Made by a program: the position numbers and the translations under genes | DNA from: Wuchereria bancrofti | Lineage: Eukaryota > Nematoda > Chromadorea > Rhabditida > Onchocercidae | Reading direction: 5' to 3' | Assembly: GCA_005281725.1 (NCBI GenBank) | Contig: SSBO01000002.1 | Coordinates: 1,776,768-1,840,767 of the forward strand | DNA length: 64,000 nt | The notes under the pieces: model-generated | What the model saw: only the letters and a program-made list of their open reading frames with translations | What the model was told of the DNA's origin: nothing | Databases searched by the model: none | In this document: positions 47,701-59,700 of the stretch, piece by piece | Position numbering within the stretch: the stretch's first letter is position 1 | Layout of the letters: each line of letters begins with the position of its first letter

Positions 47701-50700
47701 TTCCCTTAAAAATTTTCCAAATTTAATTCATTAAATTTTTTTAAAAAAAAAAAGGAAGAAAAAATTGTCTAAATCTATTTTATTATTATCTAAACTGTAG
47801 AAACATAAAACAAAAATAAATAAATAAAGTTTAAGTAGTAAATTTTAATTTTTTATTCGTTTATTTTTTTTTCTTTTCAGAATGTACAGTTACTCAATTT
47901 GAGTGTAGTTGTGGTTCAATTCGATGCATAGATGGTGAAATGCTAAAAGATGGTAAAAAAGATTGCGAAGATGGCTCCGATGAAATTGGTCCATTAGCGC
48001 AAAAGTTTTGCCCAAATGGCGAATTAGTTCGACAAAATAGAGCCAAAAATCGTACCGTACTATATCCAACATATAGCGCAATTGCAAAATGTCCTGATCC
48101 ATCGGTTTGTAATGATCAATTAGGAGAAATATGCATTGTAAGTAATTTCAATTCTTCATTTCCTCTAAAAAAAAAAAAACTTTCCAGTGTTTAATTTTAA
48201 TTACAGAATTTAATTTCTCATCAAAAATAATCTTTTTTTTTAGCCATTGTATTATTTTAATATCTATCAATGTTTGAGTTATTATCGTTTGATTAAAATT
48301 ATAGTCAATAATATTAATTATTGATCGATTCGAAAAGATTTTTCTTTTTTTTTTTTTTTTGCCTTATATATTTTGTGAATTTTAATGAAATTTGAGATGG
48401 TTGGTGGAGCAACGCATTGTGTTTGTAAGAAAGGAACCATTCGACCGCAAGGTTCACCGCGGTGTGTACTGGAACCTTTGCTTCAACAATACCTCAATAA
48501 TATTATCGGTAATTGTACCGAAATTCAAAAAGATTTAATCGAAGTTTATGGCAACAAAATAGGCTTTTCACATGATTCACCTCGTTTAACTTATGCTCGT
48601 AAAGAAACAGAATGTGATCCAAATTCAAAAACACCATGCAAAGGTTAAATTTTTGAAATTTTCAAAAAAAAAAAAAGGATGAAATTTATTTTTGCAAAAA
48701 AGATAAGTATGCATTGTCTGAATTGAATTCATCAATCAGTCAATAATTTCTAAATCTAACTTGATTTATTGTGAAATTTCAAATTTAAAGCGATTATCAC
48801 ACTAAAACTTCAAGTTAAAGAGAAGTTCAAGAGTGATTAACACTTAAAACTTTTCTAAGTTAAGATTGTTTCACCATTTAAATATTTTTCTTTTTGAGAA
48901 TCAAATTTTGATTCATTTAATTCAAATTTATTTTTCAATTTGAATAGTTTGAATAGAAATTAAAATTAAAACTAAATTACTTTTTATTCAGGTTATGGTG
49001 AGATATGCCTGCCAAATTCATCTGGTCGTCATCGTTGCACATGCGCAAACAATGGTACTCGTATGGATAGCATTTGCTTGGGTAAACTTTAAGGATCGAA
49101 TTTTAAATTAAAATTTTAACAATGTTAAACTAATCGATCAGATAAAACTAGGTAAATGATACTGCTTTTTTTCTAATTTATATGTACATAACACCATAAT
49201 AGTTTTGAACAGAAGGAAACTCAAATGTCAAATAATTAATTAAATGAAAAGAACTCAAATAATTAATTTTAATTTAGTAAATGAGTGCGCCAACCCAGAA
49301 TTAAATGATTGCGATCCAAATGCATCTTGCATGGATAGCATATTATCATATGAATGTTTCTGCAATGAAGGATTCATAGACACTTCAGTTTCACCAAAAA
49401 CACGACCCGGCATTAAATGCGCTAAATGTTTGTTTACAATTTCGTTTGTTCATTATTATTTTCAATTGCTTAATTTTTAGTTTCAAATTTTCGGATAGTT
49501 TTAACTAATTATTAACTTCTAGTAATCTTAATTTTAATACAGCAATATTTGCAGTTTCAAAAATGGACCGATTATAACAAAAGATTTAATAAGAATTTAA
49601 GCTGTTGATATGAGTTGTGTGATAAGAATTAATCTGAAATTAATTTATTTGAGTTTCTTATCTTCCGAATAAACGATAAAATTTCCATTTAATTCCAGGC
49701 ACAACTAGAAAAATGTTAATATTTTCATTAATTTCATAGGTCAATTTATTCCTGTCCCCTTTTGTTAATTTAATTTAATCTTTCCTGGAGATAATTCAAA
49801 AGTTGTGATTAATCGAGCATGCATACAAATTTAAAAGAAAGAAATTTATCAGACATAATTACAATAACTGCACCATGAAGAATCAGTTTTCCTGAATTCT
49901 TCTCAGACCGGAAATAAGATAATACATTATATTATATTTTTTCAAAATTTCATATCCAAAACTAATTAATAATTACTCCATTCTTTTTTTTTCCTGCATG
50001 AAAATTCAGACATTCTATACTTTTCTATTTTGTTCACTTTAAAATAAAATTTTCAAAATGACGGTATTTTACAAATAAAGGAAAGATATTGAAACTATCG
50101 AGATTTTTGAGCCATTTTAATACTTGAAATCATAAATATAGGAGTAAAATTTTAAATTAAAAATTTTATTGGATGCAGTGGTAGATGAATGTGCATCAGA
50201 AGCTGCAAATCAGTGTGATGAAAATGCTGACTGTATTGATAAGCCGATCGGTTACACATGTCGTTGTCGTAATGGTTATGTTGATATTTCGGAAGGTGGT
50301 GCAAGAAATCCGGGGCGTAAATGTCATAAATGTATGCAATTAATTACTTTTGTTTTCAATTTAATTATTATGGTCTAATTTTAATTTCGATCCTGTCTTA
50401 TTATTACTATTATTAATAAATTGAAATGTATATATACTGTTAGAAATCTGTTGACAAATAATAATTTATTAAAAAGAATTCAATTGAAATTAAATATTAA
50501 TACGTGATTGATAGAATATAAAATAAGTATGGAAAATTTTATTCATCAAGTAAATCTTTTTTTTTTAGTTAACTAATTATTTTTTTAGTTTTAATTCTAC
50601 TAAAATTGATGATAATACTAATCCTATAAGGAACATTGCAGAATTTCCCTTTGTAATTTAATAGTATATAAATATTTGATTAAAATAAATACCATCAATA

Positions 50701-53700
50701 ATAAAATGATAGGAATAATAAACAATAATAATAATAATAAATAAATAATAATAAATTAACTATTTTCAAAGAAATAGCATCTAATGATGAGCAATAAAAA
50801 ATTTATAAATTTTTTTTTAGACTTTTTTAGAAAACAATTGTTAACTTGTTTTTTTGTAAGTTTTTTCTCATCTTCATATTTTGAAATTTGAAGTAAGCAT
50901 ATATAAGCAGCAATAGAATTTGTTCCTATTTACTAATCACTGATAATAAATTATAAAATAAGCAATAATTCATTCGCTGCAACATATTCAAATCTATGTT
51001 GACCTTCATACAACCACCGATAATATCAGTCGTTGTCCATTTATATTTGTCATGCAAATTAATAATAGTAATTAGATTTATGATGTGCTAAAAAAAAAAA
51101 AAATTTTTCGCTCAATAAAATAAACATTTTTTGTTTTTTTTTCCTTTTTGTTATCACCGAAAATTTTGGGAGATTTTTTTTTGTCCATTTTTTTCTTTTT
51201 GTTTTTAAAGGAATTGAAATTTTTTAGTAATGGATGAATGTCAAATGGGTTTAGCTGATTGTGATCCGAAAGCAATTTGCATAGATATGACATACAGTTA
51301 TACATGCAAATGTCCACATGGTTTTGCAGACAAGTCAACAGATCCGATTAATAAGCCTGGTCGAATTTGTTCCAAATGTGGGCTCCTCTTGGCTTATCAT
51401 TTTTATTTGAGGAAAAAAATTAAATACTTTGCACTTTAAATTAAAACTATATTGAAATGCTAAATTATAACAGTTCAATTTATGAATTTGTTTGCATCGT
51501 CAATTAGCTGAAAATTTTTGCTGATTGCAACAACAAAAATATAATTTTCTGGAAATAATGAAAAAGATAGATAAGAACTGACCTATCTTAGGTGATATGC
51601 TTTTATTATCTAGCTCATTGTAATTGGTATTGTTAGGAAAAGAGAAACCGGATAATCTTTTGATTTATTCATTTTATGTGTGTTTTTTTTTTTTTGTTAG
51701 TGATCAATTCATGTGATTCACCGAACTTTACGGGATGTCAATCGAAAGAATCGAAATGTATTGGTACAAAAGATGGTCTCGTATGCCGTTGCATCGATGG
51801 TTATATTGATTTAAATCCGGCAAATCCGGGAACAAATTGTTCCAAAGCAGGTATGATATGGTATTTTTTCTTTAAGTTCCAAAGCAATGTGATATCTCTT
51901 TTTTTAGTTCCTTATTATTACCTGAGAAAAAAGGAAATGAAGAAAGAAAAAAAGAAAGAAAGGTATTCAATCGTAATGACAATTAAATTCCTTAAATTGA
52001 ATAATACGAAAGATTACTGTATCATACAGTAATCCAAATAATACAGTCTCCTGATATTGATATTATTCTATGTAGTGTAAATTAAGATAAATGTTCTTCC
52101 TGATTTTGTTTCAAATTTTGTCGAATTGAAATGACAAAAATATTTGTAAGTATTAAATAACGGAAGTAAATGAAGAGTAATTTGAAAAAAAAAAAGCGAG
52201 AAAGAAGAAGAAGATAAAAGAAAAAGTTAAAATAGAAGAAAAATGAAGAGAAAATGAAGGAAGAAGAGAAATATTTTTGGAATAAATGAGTATTTGTTTA
52301 CATATCGATACATTCTTTCATATAGAGCAGAAAATCCGATAGCAAATCATGGTATAGTATGGATAATTGTGGTAGTTCAAAATAAAGTTCTATCGGTATC
52401 TTTGATAATGAAAGATGAAGAAAAGAGAAGAAAAGAATAGATGAGATAGGTAGAATTAGGAAAATTTATCTATAGAACAACGATACAGACATTTGAAAGG
52501 TCAACGAAATGGCCGATTCATTTAGTCCGTTCATCCATCTGTAACCGCGATTGATAGCACATGCATTAAAGGTCGAGAGTTGGACATTAATTGAAGAGAA
52601 GGTTGAAATTATAATTAGTGGAAAGGTGGGAAAGATAAGAGAACAGTAAAGAGGTGGGGTTAACAGGTTAAGATCGATGACTACAGCAAATATGAAAGGC
52701 GGGGAGAGGTGGAGGAGGGGGGGGAGAGGAAAGGGTAATTTTTAGGGTGGTCTTTCTCTCTTCTACGGCCATTTCTGTTGTTACCTTTGCCGATCAAAGA
52801 AGGGTTTTGAACCAGACGAAATTCGGGCAATAGTTTTATAATAACACTATAACGGTTGGCTTTGGTTCTGTTTGCACCGGAAAAATTATTTCACTGTAAC
52901 GGATTTGTATCGAAGTAAACCAGAATTTGAGCGAAATTATAACGGAATCATATATACGAAACAATAATTCAACAGATATATTATTCTCTACTATTCACTA
53001 ATTGCTACTAATTGATTTAAATATTTCAATTCACTACTTTCTATCTTTCAACTTTCTTTCTTCCAATAATAATAATTATAATAAAAAAACACAAACAAAC
53101 TCTTTTAATAAAATTAATTTCAATTTTGTAATCATTTCAATTAAATTCTGAATTGTTCAATTCAAATACTATTCTTGAAAGAATAATAATTGTTCCTGCT
53201 AAATGCAGCTGTTGCTTGTAGCAACGCTAGCTGTTATTGCAGTACCTGAATTAATTTTAATTAATGCTATAGGTGAGTTATTCGTTTTTTTTTTCTATTT
53301 TATATCTTTTAAATAACTATATATTTAAGTTTATTAGAAAATCAAAAAAATCATTGAATGTTTTCTAATTTTTGTAGATAATTTTAAACACGGCATCGAT
53401 TTAATCAATAACTAAAGATTAGTTACTTAATAATTACATTAATTAAATCATCTAGTTTGTGAATTAAAATTAATTATGATAATATATTTTAAGTTGGAGT
53501 AGCGATGCTAAAAATATGTTGTTGCTCAGGTATTATAATATATTAAGCAATATGTGAATGAAGTAAGAAAATGTATGAAACTTTATTATTATTATTGGTA
53601 TTAATACTATTCTAGAAACTAATATTATTTCATTTGATTCCTCCGGAAAACAGATTTACCGGATACCTGGAAATTGGGTTAAAAATTCGATTAGTTATGA

Positions 53701-56700
53701 AATAAGTATGATTAGAAATGGTCGATTCTTAGCATCAAACAATTATCATCATAGTATATATCCTTTAATTTGACATATTATGCAAGAATTACCTCGTAAA
53801 TTCTATCGTATGAAGTGATTGTATAGTAAACAAGAAAATGTAGGTTGATTAAATAGATGAATAGTTTACAGTGCTTCGTTATTTCTCTCTCATTTTTGAA
53901 AAAAAAAAAAAGAAAATTTACTTAAATTTCTAATTTTCTGATTGTATTAACTATATTAGTTTCATTAGGATATTTTAAGATTTTTAAATCTTCTAATCAA
54001 ACAATGTAACAATATGCTTTGTGTTGAACAAATTATGAATAACAATGCGTAATCGCACTGGACAGCAATGTCCTGAATACTTCAATTTTCATGAATTTAA
54101 TAATGATGAGTAGAAAGAGATAAGAAAACTACATTTTCTAATTCATGTCAAATCATTGGAGATAATAATCTTGCATGAAAATTTAAATTTTAAGCTTTCT
54201 ATGAATAGCAATGATAGTTAGAAAGATTGGAAAATGAAAATTTTGGTTATATAGACAACATGTATAATTTGATGAAAGAAGGAAAAATGAATTTCCAAAT
54301 TAAAAATTTTGATTGCTTAGTAAATTAAAGTTTTAATTTTTTGAAAATTTGAAAACCTTCATGTTTAATCAGAAATTTTTGATAGTAAAACATTTGTAAT
54401 TTTTCTACTTGAAAAATTGAAAATTTCCGTACTTTTTTTTTGAAAAAAATATAATTTTGCTGTTTTAAAAAATTAAATGTTAAATTCGTTTGTGGGAAAT
54501 TTTGTCAAATTGACAAAATGAGGAAAAGAAAATCAAATTATAAGGATTAGAAAGTACTTTTTGACTACATCTTTTAATTAAAAAAAACTTTCGTTTTTTT
54601 CTTGAACTATTTCTAATTTCTTAAAGTCCTGATATTTTCAATTTAAAACATTTTTTTTTTCTTTGCATTATTATTCTTTGTTTTTATTCAGTTCCCGTTT
54701 ATTTGCTTTTCTTTTCTTCCACTTTTTTTTTTCTTTTCCTCACTTTCTTCCCTCATTCCTTCTACTTTTTTTTTTAACTTCACCCTTCGTTTTTCTTTTT
54801 TTTTCATTTGAAATGACAAATCATTGAAATGATTTAAATTATTGCACATGCATTTAAAGGAAAGAGAAAAAGAAACAAGTATACCTTAAGGCTATAACAT
54901 ATAAAATTGATGAGGAAAACAGGCATACACAAAAGAAAAAGAAAAATTGAAAACATAAAAATACAAACAATAATTTGCTCTAAATTTTTTTTCTTCCACA
55001 CTCTAACAAGCACATATAATATAATCCAGTTTATGAACAAATGAAATAAAATTTAAAAAAAAAAAATTTTCTTCCTTTCTTTCTTTCTTCCTTTCTTCCC
55101 TCGCTTCAATCTCTTCATATATTACACGATGCGTTATATTTTTTTCTGCTTTTCTTCTCTATCATGTATATGTTTTATTTTATTTTTCATGTATATGCAT
55201 GCGTATCTTTCATTATTCCTTTTTTCTTTGTGAAAATAGAATGTGAGGAGGAAAAAAAAAATGAAACAGTCAAAAGTTTATGAACAAATTCATTTGTAAT
55301 TTACTCATTAATTAATTTTTTTTTTACTTTGTATAGTTTATTTTTTTTTAATGATATTATAATTATTTATATTTAAATGGGAGAAAAAGCTATGCTATAA
55401 TTCAGTTTCTTTTCTTCTTTTTCTTCTAATTATAAGTTAGATCAAAAAATTGCTTAGAAATTTTATCATCTCATATTGTTATCAGTATTATATCATTATC
55501 AATAATATAATATTGTTGTCTTTGTTATCTGTTATTATTTTATTATTGTTATTGTTATCGGTATCATTCTGTTTGTTAGTTGGATAAGGTTAAAATTTAA
55601 TTGGTGGAATTTTGAAAAGTTTCTAATAATATCGATAAATAATCTGAAGAAAAAATTAATAAAAAGAGATTCTGAAGATTTGTGCCAGAATTATGAGTGG
55701 AAATAAATTTTACGAAATGCTAACATATTATGACGGAGTGAAATTGATTATGATAACACTTATATTATTAAATTATTATTTAATTAATTTTTTTAAAAAC
55801 AATACCATTTATTCAATTGCTTATGAAAGTATAACAAAATCATAGCAGAATTATAATAAAATAATTTTAAACGACTGATAGAATAAGAATACATATTTTG
55901 AAATAGTATGTTTAGAAATGTAAAATAGCTTATTTAAATTTTACCGATGTATTTTACAAAAGAATGGCTTATTTTTGTTAAATATTGAGGCAGTTTTTTG
56001 AATTAAATTAGATTTCAGACTAAATTAAAGGCATAGCTAAAAGCTAAGCGCTAAAATCATAAATTGTAAATTGAATACAAAAATTTGAAATCATTATTGA
56101 TTTAATGACTATTTCTAATTCACAATTAATTCCTTTGATAGCTGATACAATTTTTTGAAGTTCAAATTATTTTAATGAGTTAATTTTTGAATTAAAATGA
56201 AAATATTGTATATATATTTTTTAGTATCAGATCCATGTCAGGATGACTCATTACATGACTGTGATCCGGTAGCAGAATGTCACAGCGAACAACCGGGTTA
56301 TTTCCAGTGCCGTTGTCCGAATGGTTTTGCCGATGTCTCAACTGATCAACGTTTTCCTGGCAGGAAATGCAAGAAAAGTTAGTCATCAAATTAACACCTT
56401 TACTTTAAAATTGCAAATTTTTTAATTTTAAATTTAAAAAATTTGAACAAAAGCAGAAATTAGCATTTATATATCCCGTGGTAAATGTAAATTTATAACT
56501 TGAAAATACTTTGTCCATCTTTTGATCTATTAAATTTCTGCCAGTATTGATAAAAGTCATCAAATTAACACTTTTTATTTGGATTGATAAAAGATAGTAC
56601 AACTTTTAATTTAATGCTGATTAAAAAAAAAAATTTGCCGATAAATTGAACTAGTAATGTCAAAAGAATTGTTAATATGATAAATCTTCATTTAGATTTA

Positions 56701-59700
56701 CAGTAATCAATAAATAACTATAAAATTTGGAGGAAAAAACAAACAAAGAAGTTTTTTTCATCTAAATTAATGAAATTTCAATTTAATAAAGTTTCTAAGA
56801 AAGAGAAAGTGATGTAAATATAGCAAAGATAATAAAATGAATGTGAATAAGTATATATCATTTATTCGTAGGAAGTGGAAAATTTTTCTTTGCCAATCTG
56901 AAGGAAACATAAATGTTTCTTTTTTCCCTAATTTAAATTAATGAAATAAAAAGTTATTAATAAATGATAGGATGATTTTAAGAAAAAAGAAAAAAGAAAG
57001 AAAAAGATTCAAATATGCACAATTGAATATAAAAGCATATGTATATCTTTTTCATTCATGAAAAATTTTTCTTTTTCAAATTTTTGAAACTTTTATTATT
57101 ATTTATTATTATTATTATTATTCGTCAAATTATGATGCAATTTTGAAGGCTTTTCAATGAAAATTTTGATAATAATTGACTGTTTTGACATCATAAAATG
57201 TTCCAATTTTAACCAAAGAAAGATTATTACGGATGAGAAAGGCGAAAGAAAGGTATGAATGAACATTTTGAGATTCGCTGTTTGCGTATAATACAGGAAA
57301 AGTAGTAACAATTGCAATAATGACATTTTAAAGGTGATTGTATTTAATAATTATAATTGTTATAATAGTTAATAATGATAATAATAATAATTAATAATAA
57401 GAGTAATAATAATGATAGTAATAATAATAAATGATAATGATTGTGACAGCGATGATGATAAGAATGATGATGAATTAGTTCTAAATTGTTACAGATTATA
57501 AGGATAAAAGAGAGAAAGAGGAAGAGAGAGGAAGAAAGAGAGATTCACTCTCACCGTCATTTTCATATTCATATATCCATTTCGACATTTTATGATCATC
57601 AAATAAATTGGGTACATTTAATTGTAACCGAAAGAAATGGATAGAGTGTAAGGGGGAAGAATTTTATCAGTTCATTAAATTTTAAAATTTATTAATTAGG
57701 ATAAATTTACTTTGAAGAAAAAAATTGTTTTAAACATATTATTGTAAATTGAATTTTTTTTTTCACTTCTTTCTTTTTTTCTTCTTTGCACTCTTTTTTT
57801 CCATTCCTTCTTACTCCATCAAAATTTATTTCAAAAATTTTCAAAAAATAAAAAAAGTTTTGGTCAAAGAAGAAAAAAAAGTTTAAAACAATAAAAAAAA
57901 AGAGAAGAAATAATGCAATGTGAAAGATGGAGGAGAAAAAGAAAAGAAATGTCATAGTAATAATATAAATTTTTTCTTCTTTTATTCAGAAATGCAACGA
58001 AAATTTCATTTTCTTCTTATTTTTCAAAATATAACAACGAGAAAAAAAAAATAATAATAAATAAAAATAAAAAATAAATAATAACAAAAGGAAAAGGAAG
58101 CAGTAGTTTTTCTTTCGAAATTTCGAATATTTAAATTTAAAAAAAGAAAACATATCAAATATTTTTCACTTTTATGTGATAAAAAATCTTTTTTGGAAAT
58201 TCCGAAAAGTTCAAAAAATATTTCAGGTGATTATTTTTATTCCAAATAATCATAATTATGGCTAATAATTATGACTATTTTGTTCTAGAGAGTGATAATT
58301 ATAGCTAATAATTATGATTATTTTGTTCCAAATAGTGATAATTATGGCTAATAATTACATTATCTCTATTTTTTCGTTTTTTTTGTCGTCCTTTTTTTTT
58401 TCACGACAAATTTTTGAATTCATTTGATTGTGGAATGTAAATAATTTTTCTAGGTCATCTTAGGGTAAAATTGAGAAAAAGCAAAAGAATGCCAAATGAA
58501 AATTCTTTTTTTTTTGGTTTAAATGATTTTTTAATTCAAAGTCTTTTTTACAATCATTCACACATAAACGTAAAAATGATTGTCTATGTACAAACGTACG
58601 TGAAAATACACAATATAACTAAAATTAAATATATAAAAATGCATATTCATTGTTTAATTAAGGTGTTTTTGTTATTTCTTTTATTTCAAGAAAAGAAAAA
58701 TATTGATTAAAAAACATAGTTGAATGATAAATTATTCATCAGTTGTTTATGAAAGTTAAATTAAAAGAAAGAAGTTAAATTTCAATTTTGATACTTATAA
58801 AACATCATAAAAAAGTGCTTGTAAGAGTGAGAACAACTTAATATAAAAAAAAAATCATTCATATTGTTTATTATAAAGATTCTAAATTTAAATTCTATAA
58901 TTTTAGTTAAATTTTGTAATTTTGATATTACGTTAAATTTTGCACCTAAAATAGAATTTTAATGTAGTAATCAATGAATGTGTCCTTGGTACCCATGAAT
59001 GTGATGAAAATGCAAAATGTGAGGACACATTGGACGGTTACAATTGTCAATGTAAGCCAGGTTGGACTGATAATAGTCCAAATCGAGAACACGCACCTGG
59101 GCGTAGTTGTAAGAAAGGTAAGCATGAAATTGATTTGTTTGTTTCAAATAATAAATGAAAAATTTTAACAGATTAAATAAATAGAAATAGAATGTATCGA
59201 AATTAAACAAATGTAATTATTATTTTTTTTCAGCTTCTCAATGATTAATTGGAGAAAATTTTAAAAAAAAATTTTTTTTCATTGTTAAATTTGATAAATA
59301 GAGATTTGAAAAAGATCATTGATAATAATTATTTGAATATTAAGCTTATTTTTAATAGTTGAGATAATATTGATTGAAATTTATACATTTTTGCTTGTTT
59401 ATTTAATTTATTTAAATTAGTAAAATTTAAAGTTAAATATATAAATTAGGCTTTTTTTTTTCTTTTTTGCAGCAAATATATGTGCCAGTATTCAATGTGC
59501 CAAAGAAGCGGAATGTCGTGAGACAGAACTTGGACCAGTTTGTGAATGTTTCTCAGGTTATGTTGACATTTCTCGACAACATGGTATGGCTGCAGGACAT
59601 GTCTGTCGAAAGTTAGTAATGCATTCTAAATTAAAATTATACAATGTAAATTGCTACTCGATTTAAATGCTATTAATAGCTGATTAAAGATGAAATACAG

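Larger units (their letters stand above)
51851..56224 (+). other. Receptor intron 11 with internal promoter candidate
   Basis: This 4.4 kb intron contains the G-rich, higher-GC region 52380-52940 and the alternative first exon at 53203-53272. The rest (53273-56224) is AT-rich and shows no other exon. Confidence 0.7.

Noticed and set aside
48242..48330. Better-looking acceptor TTTTTTTTAG before receptor exon 6
   Set aside because: The frame from here ends in TGA before reaching the conserved THCVCKKG segment.
53203..53272. Reading this segment as an internal EGF exon (AVACSNASCYCST)
   Set aside because: That frame meets TGA after 13 codons; the signal-peptide frame is the one that continues.
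54834..55040. Minus-strand 68-codon frame in receptor intron 11
   Set aside because: Hydrophobic low-complexity translation, no splice signals or family match; no nested gene supported.
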